From: Sycon ciliatum
Lineage: Eukaryota > Porifera > Calcarea > Leucosolenida > Sycettidae
DNA length: 64,000 bases
Assembly (NCBI RefSeq): GCF_964019385.1
Contig: NC_088643.1
Span: 10,600,098-10,664,097 of the forward strand
Direction: 5' to 3'
In this document: one piece after another, positions 1 through 9,619 of the stretch
Layout of the letters: each line of letters opens with the position of its first letter
Numbering within the stretch: position 1 is the first letter of the stretch
Position numbers and translations under genes: made by a program
The notes under the pieces: model-generated
Databases searched by the model: none
The model's input: only the letters and a program-made list of their open reading frames with translations
Told to the model about the DNA's origin: nothing

Positions 1-446
1 GTGTCAACGAGGCGACAAGGCAGCGTGTCGGTGAACTACTCCCGCCGGGCGCTAGATATCTAAAAGCAAGATCAGCAGCTGGATATTTCAGTTACGGTAC
101 ACCGCCCGTTGTTGACAGACTTCTGTTAACAAGATCAGTGAAGGATCCGATGGTCAAGCTGCTCGTGGAACATGGTGGCTTACCTGGTATATCAACTGTG
201 GATGATATTCCATTTGTTGAGGGATATCTTCATGATGGTCCATCATGCCAATGTGATGTGGAGCTAACAGCTGCGCAGCAGAACGTGAGTTTGTTCGACA
301 TTCTCACCCCACAGCCAACACCCAAGTCACTTGCGCGTTTGTGTCGCTCTGCCATCATCGAAGCATGTCACGGACGTGGTGTGGTCAAGACGATTAAAAG
401 TCTTCAACTTCCTCCTAGATTGCTGAACTTTCTTTTCTACGAATAA
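1..446 (+). CDS. ASB-like ankyrin/SOCS-box protein, C-terminal part (copy 1)
   Basis: The reading frame is open from base 3 to the TAA at 444-446 and gives about 147 residues; the 5' part lies outside the window. The last 40 residues form a SOCS box: SLARLCRSAI is a BC-box (elongin B/C binding), followed by a proline/leucine-rich LQLPPRL segment in the Cul5-box position. In ASB proteins this box recruits an elongin-Cullin5 ubiquitin ligase while ankyrin repeats bind the substrate. Upstream, DPMVKLLVEHGGLPG resembles half an ankyrin repeat. No stop or frameshift is visible in this part. It is nearly identical to the matching parts of the copies at 30316-32145 and 57869-59672. An internal ATG at 138 is not the true start. 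The family assignment comes from motif recognition; the substrate is unknown. Confidence 0.8.
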   Translation, partial: VNEATRQRVGELLPPGARYLKARSAAGYFSYGTPPVVDRLLLTRSVKDPMVKLLVEHGGLPGISTVDDIPFVEGYLHDGPSCQCDVELTAAQQNVSLFDILTPQPTPKSLARLCRSAIIEACHGRGVVKTIKSLQLPPRLLNFLFYE

Positions 447-732
447 GGTATTCTACAAGTGCGTCTCTTACGAATCTGTACATGTTATTAGGTATGAACA
501 TTGTGTGTTGTTTGGTGCATGCATGTGTTGCTGTTGATTGGAAAGGAATATCCTTCGTGACATCTTTATGTCCAGTTTTGTTTCTGCCATGCACTTGCAA
601 ATACACTTTTTTTTTGTAAAATGACAGTATATTTTTTGTATTCATGGCGTTCATTGTCTGAGTTTGGAGGTGGCATGATTTGTTACTACGCACATTAACA
701 CAATGGATTAAAATACGTTAAACCATACACTG

Positions 733-960
733 CCGTGCTGCGACCCACAGTTAATTGGGAACTCGTGGCCTGGCACGAGGAAAACATGGATGCAGTGAAT
801 GGCATTTTCGGTCTTTGACCACTTGGCGGTGAGCTGATCTACTCACCTCCCACCGCTTTAGGAGCTGCAGCTGCGCCTTGATCCTTGAAGGGTGGTGGCG
901 TTCCTCCGGATGCGGAAAGCCCGGCTTCCAGCCGAGTCTCACGCAAACCGTGAACAAAAT
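733..960 (+). mobile_element. SINE, 5'-truncated copy
   Basis: This 228-bp block matches the body of the SINE at 53807-54137 but lacks its tRNA-like head. It is flanked by a 9-bp direct repeat CATACACTG (724-732 and 961-969). The duplicated flank of ASB copy 2 (about 32417-32435) has the site once and uninterrupted, so it acts as an empty site. This dates the insertion after the segmental duplication, or shows loss in the other copy. The truncated 5' end fits target-primed reverse transcription. Confidence 0.85.
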
Positions 961-1699
961 CATACACTGGAGAAGAAATTAGAAAATGCATGCGTAAAAT
1001 AAAAAATTTCAAACCCAAACCAAAAAAAACTTCAAATCAATTTTTTATAACTAAAGCAATATTGAAATTACTATGCACTGTTATCACACTCCAGTATTTT
1101 GGCACATTTCCTAGATTTCTCTCATCGCTATTTCTAACCAGGATTGGCCCAATGTGGAATTGCCTCGCTCCAGCTTTTACATCTACTACTACTAGCATAA
1201 TTTACAAGATTTTCAGTGCGAGGTCCACCGTTGCACATCAAAGTATCAATTTCTATGGACAGCTTTCACTTGACATTCACTGTATGTCTTCTCCACTCAG
1301 GACACACATGTACCTGCTATCGAATTTACATGCTATTTCACTGTGCAAACCTGCTCACTGATAAGCTCTGGCCGTTTGGGTATCCCCTAGATATCTACAA
1401 CTACAAATACAAGATTTTTTGTTTCGTTTAACCTTTCTCGTCTAAAATTGTCACCGTAAGCTCTAAAATGTTATTTCACTTATAGTAGCAGCTGAATGTT
1501 AAATGTAGCACTATTCTGGTAGTTTTAAGTCGTTGATTCATTCATTGCTTGACTTTAGTTCCGTTACTTCCGTATAATCGACTGATGATGTGAACACATA
1601 ACTCGATTCTGGAATAATCCCCCTTCACTCCAAACTACCCGCAGTTCACATTAGAGGAAATATTACTACCGGTACTCTTCCGAGTTTTTTTCCAATTGA

Positions 1700-1834
1700 T
1701 GTGTTCGTTAAAGCCAGGTGGTCTTTAGAACCAGGTCCCACAGTGTCTGTGTAGAACTGTCCGTGCATTTAAAACGGTTGTTAAGAGCAGGTGGTCGGTA
1801 AAACGAGAGGTCGCTTACACCAGGTTTTACTGTA
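1700..1834. mobile_element. TA-target MITE remnant (left end lost)
   Basis: The right end reads GGTCGCTTACACCAGG then TTTTACTGTA and matches the element at 34142-34323, whose left end CAGTAAAGCCTGG is missing here. The right end keeps the TA dinucleotide expected of a Tc1/mariner/pogo-type target. It is non-coding. Confidence 0.55.
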
Positions 1835-2148
1835 CGTGATTAAGAGTTACTAGAGAGGTTAAGATGCACGTTTGTTCCGAAGTGACGCCCAATTTTAATT
1901 AAGTCAATTTTGGCGTAAACTCCAAATTTCGACTTGAGCTGCAGGTCACTGACTCACTGGCGTTGTTTTTCGACGCTCGAGCTGAACTTTCGCATGACGT
2001 CAGAAATATCGTGTATCTTAACCTCTCTACTGAGTGAGGATTGGTGGATAACCATGAAACTCTGAGTAACTAACTAAACACACTTCAGCCTTGTTCCATT
2101 GCTAACTTGTGTCCTTTGGCTCTGACCTCTCGGGATTCACTGCCATTG

Positions 2149-2440
2149 AGTAGGGGTAAGCGGATTATGCCGGCATAATTTTTGGCATAATCAGGTCCTT
2201 TTTGTGAAGGAGCATAAGATGGCATCCGAAAAAAGGGCAGATGCCCAATGAGGCTGTTATACACACCTGCTATTGAAGGCAGAAATTTGGAATAATCAGG
2301 TCCTTTTTGAGAAAGAGCATAAAATGGCATCCCAAAAACAAGGGCAGATGCCCAATAGGGCTGTTATATACACCTGCTATTGAAGGACCATACATAGCGC
2401 TTCTTGTCGATTTGGAATAATATTTTAGCAGCCGCTATAG
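2149..2440. mobile_element. MITE-like repeat with two 118-bp tandem units
   Basis: The left end contains GCGGATTATGCCGGCATAAT, shared with the MITE end at 36830-36856, so this is probably a relative of that family. Two tandem units follow, each starting near AATCAGGTCCTTTTTG (about 2189 and 2297) and ending with CACCTGCTATTGAAGG. The exact right boundary is not clear. Confidence 0.5.
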
Positions 2441-2839
2441 GACATCTCCCAAACGTTTAGCACTTGCTTGTGAATTTGGTGTTCCTCTTGCATATCATTG
2501 TCTTGTACTTTCCGGTACAAAGCTCCCAGACCACATCGTGACAATGGTATGAATCTCCTTTTCATGACGATTATCTGTTCAATTTGGTTTCAGTGACCTT
2601 TAGTCCAACGACGATTCCTGACGAGTGTTGTACGAAAACTTGTATAAATCCAATTTCTCTCTACACTACATGTATTTCTTCCTAATTTCATCGTTTTATT
2701 GCACATAATCTCCACCTTTTTACATTGCATGAATACACAAGTAGTATACACAGATGTCGATTCAGCTTGTCTTATTGATTGCGGTTATCAAATTATCTGT
2801 TCTGTTGGTCTTTTTGGCGAAGCATAGTATACAATCTTT

Positions 2840-2948
2840 ACTTATAAAAGAGAGGCACCTGTGACGTGGGTCTGTGTGTGTGTGTGTGTGTGTGTCACGC
2901 TCCTTATAAAGAAGAGGCACCTGTGACGTGTGTTTTTGTGTCACGCTG
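2840..2948 (+). repeat. Tandem duplication containing a (GT)n run
   Basis: Two units of about 55 bp, each with the core AGAGGCACCTGTGACGTG and each ending in GTGTCACGCT, stand next to each other. The first contains a GT microsatellite at about 2873-2894. The repeat runs directly into the hairpin array that starts near 2950. Confidence 0.7.
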
Positions 2949-2949
2949 A

Positions 2950-3247
2950 AGCGCTGCGGAGCAGCGCTGCCCTGAGCACGCGAAGCGTGCGAACAGTGTA
3001 GCACACTGCTGCACAGTGTAGCTAGCGGCCCAGAAGCACTGAGCACGCGAAGGGTGCGAATCGTGTAGCTAGCGGAAGCAGCCACAGAAGCACTGAGCAC
3101 GCGAAGCGTTCGAATCGTGTAGCCACCACCACGTGCTGAGCACGCGAAGCGTGCGAACAGTGTAGGTGGTAGCGCTTATAGCAGACACGATCAGTACGAG
3201 TAGCAGTAGCAGCCGCGCGCAGAAGCACTGAGCACGCGAAGCGTGCG
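2950..3247. repeat. Array of GC-rich mini-hairpins
   Basis: Five copies of GCACGCGAAGCGTGC (or one-base variants) lie at 2976-2990, 3043-3057, 3097-3111, 3140-3154 and 3232-3246. Each can fold as a 6-bp stem with a GAA loop. A sixth hairpin with a GGA loop lies at 2950-2968. Flanking words such as GAAGCACTGA and GTGTAG recur with them, but the spacing varies (about 40-90 bp), so this is not a simple tandem repeat. No coding role is evident. Confidence 0.8.
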
Positions 3248-3767
3248 AATCATGTAGCCACCTAGCCTAGGCCATGGCATAGGTAGCACTAGCAGCCGCA
3301 CAAGCGCTGCGGACCACGTGAACCGTTCTCTGCAAATAGAAACATCTGCAACAAAAGGATACAAAAGATCTGCACTGACTGCACTCTGCATCTGATCTGC
3401 AGTGAAGAGTGCATCGCACTTTTGTTCGTAAGTTTATGAATTTTTTGAGCCGCTTCATCCGCCACCAGGTGATGGACAACCAATTTAACCCTGACCAGCC
3501 TCCCGAAGGCGTAACAGACGTCCCTCCTTCTCCTTCCAACCATGAAGAACCTTCCTCACCAGGACTTCAGCGGTCTGGCCACCACCACGTGCTGAGCAAG
3601 TGTGCTGTTCATGTACTTGCTTCACCCGCATGCCACATTCGGCCAGGCAACGCTGGCCTGGGGTGCTGCTAGTCATGTATAAGAAAAGCATAATGGTTGC
3701 TCCCAAGCTTCGTAGAAACCGCTCCTAAAACCTTAGTTGAGCACTTTAAGCGACCTGCTGCGATACA
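3248..3767. other. No recognisable gene; leader of the RT remnant
   Basis: An 87-codon ORF at 3409-3672 on the plus strand has no motif I recognise. It partly repeats the word CACCACCACGTGCTGAGCA found in the hairpin array. The last 60 bases may be 5' sequence of the reverse transcriptase that starts at 3768. Confidence 0.4.
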
Positions 3768-4850
3768 ATGGATTTACCAAGAAGAATGGATTTGGGCTAC
3801 GCCCTTAAGAACATACCTGTGCCGCCCAATGGCGTGTACACAAGGTGCCTGGTCGAGAAGGTGGAGAGTGTCCTGCGAAGGATTCGGTGGAAGGCCTACT
3901 ACCTCCTAAAGGGTAGCGATGACAGCCAGCCCCCAGCCGAGCGATTCGGGTTCAAGAGCGCAAGGTCGCCGCCTCAGGTAGAGGAGCTGAAGGGATTTGA
4001 ACTGGACATGACAAACCTCATTGGCAGCATTAAATTCAGAAGAGTCAACGACAGCTTCCAAGACAAGATGAACCAGGACATCAAATCGATGAAAGAGTCC
4101 GGAGAGATTATTGTCAAAGCCGACAAGACGAGAAACTTGTACAAAGTCCCCAAGGATAGTTACAAGAAGCTGATGGACGACAACATCACGAGGAATTACA
4201 AGCACGCCCCAGTTGATGCCTACATACATATCATCATGGAAGCCAAGGAAATCGACCACGGACTCGATATTGCCGACCGCGTAGAGGTTATGGCACAGGC
4301 CGATGCTTTTGTCACACTCAAGAACCATAAGGACCAGTTCGCTAACGACTTGCCCTGTCGGCTGATCAACCCGGCCAAGTCGGAATTGGGAAGAGTAAGC
4401 AAAGCCATGCTGGAGAGACTCGTGAGTGCAGTGCGTGTTGGAACTGGTGTTAAGTTATGGAAGAACACTGCGGCAGTCATCGAATGGTTCAGGGGCATTG
4501 ACAGGAAGCATGAGTGTACATTACTTGCGGAGATTATTGATAGGAGCGGCATCGGATTATACCGCGATGACGGCCTAGCTGTGCTGAGAAATGCCTTTGC
4601 GTCGTTTGGCCTGAGAGTACCCATTGAGGCCAACCTAAAAGTCGTCAACTACCTGGACGTCACGCTTAACCTCCAAAACGGCAACTACCAGCCTTACAGA
4701 AAGCCGAATGATAACCCACTCTACCTCAACATCCAATCATATCACCCGCCTAACATCCTCAGAAACCTACCAAAGGCAGTGGCAGTGTCTGCTCCAGCGC
4801 CGGGTGAGCCGGGTAATCCACCCGGTTGGGCGGCGCTTGAACCCGGTTGA
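3768..4850 (+). pseudogene. YRDDG-type reverse transcriptase, internally deleted
   Basis: The 360-codon ORF carries reverse-transcriptase signatures: ADKTRNLYKVP, a VTLKNHKDQF segment, RLINPAKSELGRVSK, and the catalytic box IGLYRDDGLAV, followed by NYLDVTLNLQNG and PYRKPNDNPLYLN. Between EWFRGIDRKHEC and the YRDD box only about 15 residues remain. The palm segment with the first catalytic aspartate should lie there, so an in-frame deletion has removed it. After ILRNLPKAV (about 4785) the frame runs into GC-rich repeat sequence, so the C-terminus is lost too. The protein cannot be an active polymerase. I recall similar RTs as scattered intronless ORFs in cnidarians and molluscs, but I do not place it confidently in a named clade; Penelope-like is one possibility. 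Confidence 0.7.
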
Positions 4851-5170
4851 AAATATAGTACCGGGTCACCTGTGACCCGGTTGGTATTCGAACTTTGAAA
4901 GGACTGACTACATGGCTTGTATGTGTCAGACTCCAGTACTTCTTCTTCTTTCGTAATTTTCTAATTCCTGTCCTCTCTTTTCTAAATGCGGCTTATCCAT
5001 TCGCCTTTATATCATTGGGCCTAGTTCCCGTTTATTATCCGAATTAAAATAAACCAACCAACCAGTTAAAGCATGTGACTCAGCTGGTGAGACAGCGCCA
5101 GGTACATGTGTACCCGGCTCCGACCTGGTTGAAATGGTTGCGCCAGGTACACGTGTACCCGGCTGTCCTA
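4790..5170. repeat. GC palindromic repeats split by a LINE 3' end
   Basis: Blocks at about 4798-4885 and 5090-5165 repeat words such as GTACACGTGTACC and ACCCGGTTG, several of them palindromic. Between them, about 4890-5062 reads as the 3' tail of a LINE: ATTGGGCCTAGTTCCCGTTT, then AATTAAAATAAA and a CCAA-rich tail. This tail resembles those at about 12268-12345 and 29188-29250. Confidence 0.45.
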
Positions 5171-5465
5171 CAATCCTAGAGCAGACACTGAGTGGGTTTT
5201 TTTCTTCTTTTCTTAAGCCTCTTATACGGGCAATCACAGAACATGATTTCACTGGCCTGACCGCGGCAACAACTGCAAAGCAAAACAAAACAAAAAATGT
5301 AAATAAAAATAAAATGAAACTTTACAATCTGCACACAATGACAACTCCATTTTTGAGATAGTCTCTGTTGATCAGTCAGTACCCGCATCTCGGCTGACGA
5401 GGCAGTGTTCGACAGTGCTGACCCCTCTACAACGACGCACTGCACACAAGTGGGCATGCGGTTAA

Positions 5466-6733
5466 GGGGGCACATCACCCAAAAATTTCATATGGCATTC
5501 AATTGACCGTAACTTTGGTGTTTCTCAGTGGATTTGAGTGAAATTTTGACCACACACTCCTGCCACTATGCTGGCCCTCAGGTAGGCTAGGGACCGGCGG
5601 ATTCTGCTCCAAAAGGTGGCAGATTCTGCTCGAAAAGCAGTGAAATTGGCAGAACCATACAAACCTTATGGCGGGCAATTCCTCGAATTCCGCTCCATTT
5701 TTTTATCCACATACCAAACATGCAGGAAACTTACTAGAAAAAGTACCGAATTCTGCCAATTTTTCTGCCGGCAGAATCCGCCGGACCCTAATTTAGGGTA
5801 GGACATGATTTACAAGTTCTTGCGCCTCACTGACAGGCTTTCCAGGCCGGAAAAACTCAAATTTCCGGCATAGTGCTACGGTGTGCGAGCCACCCAGGAG
5901 CCAAACAAATGCATTTACATTTTTTTCACATTTTCGTGCCCATTCTGTCCGTGCGCGGGACCCAAACCTAAAACAAGTCCAGAAGCAGCCATGGGTGGTG
6001 GGGTAGGGCCCCTCAACGTGGCCCTGGAATCTGTCACAACGGAACGAGTGGGCGTTCTTTCACGGACTCCCACAGACCCAAGTCAATTTTTGAATTTTTT
6101 TAGGTTTGGCACGTGCTACGAGGTCGTACCTTTGATACAACATCCAGTGCTGGGACCTCCACAGCAAGCCATTTCCACAGCGCTGCACACCAAATCCAGG
6201 ATGCCCTCAGAAACCGGCAAAGACTGCCACTCACGTTTCACTACTGCCTAGTACTGAATCCTACCTGACTTCTTGACACGACTCAAACTTGCCAAAGTCA
6301 CTAAATCAACGACGTCAACTACAATAATCAAGCCACATATCTGCAACGTCACGAGGGTGCTGTCAAAAGTCCTGCTGCACGGCGGCGGGCTTCGCCCGCC
6401 ACCGTGCAGCCCAATACGTGGTTTTTAACGTGATTTTTTGGACTTTTTTGGACTTGGGGCAAAATTCTGCACACTTTCGCGTGTTTTCATAACACGACAA
6501 GTTGCGCACGGTCTGCTCACATTCAAATACAGTGCTGCCAACAAATGACAGCATGCAACAAAAAAATCTTTCCTTGCAAGGGCACATTTTCGGCCATAAC
6601 TCTTGAACGGCTGGTCAGATAGGGACACAGTTTTCAGAGAACTTGCAGCTATTCATGCTCTTTCAACTGACGTAGCACTCAATATGAATTTACAAATTCG
6701 ATTTTTCAGCGAATTTTTGGGTGATGTACCCAC
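5466..6733. mobile_element. TTAA-target MITE (Kolobok-like), copy 1
   Basis: The element starts GGGGGCACATCACCC and ends GGGTGATGTACCCAC. These ends are inverted repeats and both are flanked by TTAA (5462-5465, 6734-6737). TTAA duplication with purine/GG-rich ends is typical of the Kolobok superfamily; piggyBac also uses TTAA but usually has other ends. Copies lie at 16893-17944 and 34554-34870. A 122-codon ORF (5883-6251) is conserved in copy 2, but I see no transposase motif, so the element is probably non-autonomous. A second MITE (5588-5790) is inserted in it; copy 2 shows the site without it. Confidence 0.75.
5588..5790. mobile_element. TAGGG-type MITE, copy 1
   Basis: The terminal inverted repeats are TAGGGACCGGCGGATTCTG and CAGAATCCGCCGGACCCTA. 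The sequence is about 90% like the copy at 55596-55797, which has a clean 8-bp target duplication suggestive of hAT. Here the flanks are disturbed and no clear duplication remains, although copy 2 of the host MITE lacks the whole insert. Confidence 0.75.
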
Positions 6734-6779
6734 TTAATATAGAGTACGTCGAGCCAGAGGAGCGGGAATGCATATAATA

Positions 6780-7048
6780 ATTATAGCAATAAAAACTGCT
6801 TTATGGCAGTTTACTAAAAAAAGTTATTGTGTTCTAGTCCATGGACCCCGTCTAAAAAGTAAGAAATTAACGAAATGTGATAGCTGAAAATTAAAATTTC
6901 ACACAAAACCTCACAATAATCACAACACTTGAAATGCTGCTTTCAACACTAAACTTGTACTGCACCAACAATTGGCAACATGCATGCATAGGAAAGAGGA
7001 TCACGAGGGGAAAAGGTCTTCTGCATGTAGCTTTTCATTCTGTGTGTG

Positions 7049-7080
<32 letters not shown>

Positions 7081-7325
7081 AAGCATGTCCGCGTAGGTGG
7101 CGGGGGTGCCACTTTCGCTTATGCCATTCAGGATTGATGTCTGAAGAGTAATACGGTGTGATGTCTGAAGAGTAATACGATGTGATTATTGTGAGGTTTT
7201 GTGTGAAATTTTAATTTTCAGCTATCACATTTCGTTAATTTCTTACTTTTTAGACGGGGTCCATGGACTAGAACACAATAACTTTTTTTAGAAAACTGCC
7301 ATAAAGCAGTTTTTATTGCTATAAT
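6780..7325. mobile_element. Long foldback element with near-perfect 144-bp arms
   Basis: The left arm (6780-6923) and right arm (7182-7325) are inverted copies that differ by only one or two bases by eye. They begin ATTATAGCAATAAAAACTGC. The 258-bp spacer holds an (ATT)n run at about 7050-7079 and a 22-bp tandem pair near 7138-7180. No coding capacity and no clear target duplication are visible. Confidence 0.85.
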
Positions 7326-9600
7326 TTCTTTTGTTTTTTCTGTCACCAATCAATGGAATGCCCTATATCAATATGTAAATGATGGCCTTCACATCATATC
7401 AATACCATATTACACGTATACGCATTGATGTGCAAGCCTTTTCTTGCAGAAAATGGCACTAGCATAATGCATGTTCTTCTGCGGGGAAACATGTGAGCAG
7501 TGGTGGTGATACTTTTTTTTTAAACGGAGGTCATTCTGTGCATGTTGCTGTTGCAGAATTTCATGACTCTGTCATTAAATTGTCTTTCCTTTCAGATTTC
7601 TCCCCCTGAATCAGATTTATTTGAGAAATGTAGCCATGCGCCAGGTGCGTGTCGCAGATGTTTTTGTTGATTCTGTGTTTATAATTGTTTATAGTCATGG
7701 GTTATCGTGATAAGGTCATCCAGCATCATATTGAAACTGAAATCGTAATCCTGTTGATGTCGGTACAACTTTTGGAAGTAGTTCAATGACTTCAAACTGT
7801 TAGTCCACGATTGTCTAAAACAACACAGCAAAGGAGGAACAATAAACATGTATTAAAATGTAAACGAATACATTGCTGAGTCCAAAACCTCGTTCCAACG
7901 ACTACACTGATCCTGAGGAGAAAAGGGGCAAGGCTATGGTTGGAGGTACTGAGAGATAAACAAGGCACTCCACAATAATAAAATCTTACACATCTTTTGG
8001 TGAGTATGAATGATATCCAGTCGATTCTCTTTAGGACGAGCACCAAGGGACCGATGGTATTTATTCTGTGAGTTAACCTGTTTTATAACCAGAGAATACA
8101 ATTATATCTCCAATAGACATACGAATAGATTTCTTCTACAGCGAAAGATTCTAAGCCACACCGACTCATTGACTCGTCTCGTATGAAACAATTGAGTCAC
8201 TAGAGAGATTCTGGAAAACGAAAATGCGTACAAACTCTCGCTCTACATCATGAAGTGCGAAACTTCGCACCTTTGGACGCGAAACTTGCAGGGAACGCGA
8301 AATGAACTGTCGTAGGAAATTTCGTGAGATCGGGTCATGGCGTACGTGCACTTGGCCCGCGCAAACTACGAAAATGTGCAGAACGCAAAGTTCGTGCAAA
8401 AATTCGCACACACTTTCGCAAGGACTGTCGCGAAACTTCGTTCGAATTTTCGTTTTGCAGAACCTCTCTACTGAACCTTTCTTTAGCAACATGACGGCAA
8501 CTGAAACAGCAACAGAGAAAGTACGATACATGTACTTCACATTCTTACAGGTACTACAAACAGATTGCAGATCGTAATTCTTGCTTTGGCGGCACGAAAC
8601 TTTATTTGGGGCAGTGCAATCTCGGCGGTACTCACAAATCAAACAGCCCAGACTTGAGTAAACAAATCCAATCTGACATACAAGTACGAGATTTTCACGA
8701 GACGAGACTGCACCCATTGGCTTTTTTCGTATGAAACAAACAAGTTACTGAACCTCTCCACAATAGAGATTTCCCCTGATATGCTAATTTATTTTGCAAA
8801 CTCGGTCAATTGGTACTTGAACCTTTCCCTCCAGATTGGGAACTGCCAACGATAGTATGCCACTGACCAGTGCCTTACTTGTAAAGTACCAATGTACAAT
8901 GAATATGAGTATTTCGACAACACATCTAACATAAGCCTTACCGCCAAGAAGTTGAACTCGCGTTCTTCGCACACTGTAGACAAGGGCAAAAAGATAAAAA
9001 TGGATCTAAATCCGAATAAAATCAGCACACGCTTCTGTAAATGAAAGGTGAACATAAGCGAATGAATCGAAGGAAACCGGTCAACTTAGAGATCACCTGT
9101 CATCGAGTATTCCGTAAAAGGAGGCCTCGCAGCTCGGCAGCAGAAAAGCAAAATTTAGAAAAGAGATCCTGTCAACTTTTCCATTATTTATTGCATTCCG
9201 CCCCAAAATCAGCACACTTTTCCGGAATGAAAGAGTCAACACAAGCAAATGAATCAAAGGCAACTGGTCAACTCACCTGTCATTGAGTAATATTCCGCGA
9301 AAGGAGGTCTCAGCAGCGCCGAAACGAAATAAGCCAGGCCATGAGACGAAATATCCGAAACAGCTCATGCAAGAAGCAGTTCCAAAGAAGGAAGTTCCTC
9401 GCGCATGCACATCCGAACACGGATCCGCGGACTGCATGCACTGAATTGCACAGCACACGGCTACCATGCGTTGGTAGATCTAATACCGAGCACCTTACGT
9501 AGAGACTTACGTAGCCTATGTGAAATACCGAGCACCTTACGTAGAAAGTTACGTAGAATAGCGGTGTCGTTTTTTCTGCCATGTGAACACAATAATAGAA
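7326..9600. other. No gene recognised; tandem duplications
   Basis: About 9017-9150 is repeated at about 9207-9332, starting AAAATCAGCACAC, a diverged duplication with a period near 190 bp. About 9482-9570 holds two units beginning AATACCGAGCACCTTACGTA. The stretch 8240-8470 is rich in the words CGCGAAACTTCG and TTCGTGCAAA in both orientations. The longest ORF (8166-8717 minus, 183 codons) has no recognisable domain, and I do not call it a gene. Confidence 0.5.
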
Positions 9601-9619
9601 AAGCTGACAGGATCGCTTT

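Larger units (their letters stand above)
447..2085. repeat. 3' flank of ASB copy 1, duplicated at 32146-34545
   Basis: The flank runs colinearly with the flank of ASB copy 2, with many near-identical blocks such as the stretch around 1210-1330 against 33180-33340. This is a segmental duplication and not only a gene duplication. Differences are mostly insertions: a SINE here at 733-960, and in the other copy a MITE, a solo LTR and a complete TA-target MITE. No protein gene is visible; the ORFs at 990-1431 are short and unsupported. Confidence 0.8.

Noticed and set aside
2950-3247. CRISPR-like array
   Set aside because: Repeats are hairpins of irregular spacing in a eukaryotic, transposon-rich context, with no cas genes and no constant spacer length.
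5883-6251. Protein gene conserved in two MITE copies
   Set aside because: The two copies are almost identical over their whole length including non-coding parts, so conservation does not indicate selection on the protein.
8166-8717. 183-codon minus-strand ORF
   Set aside because: No domain or low-ambiguity motif, repeated words in both orientations, and no paralogue in the window.
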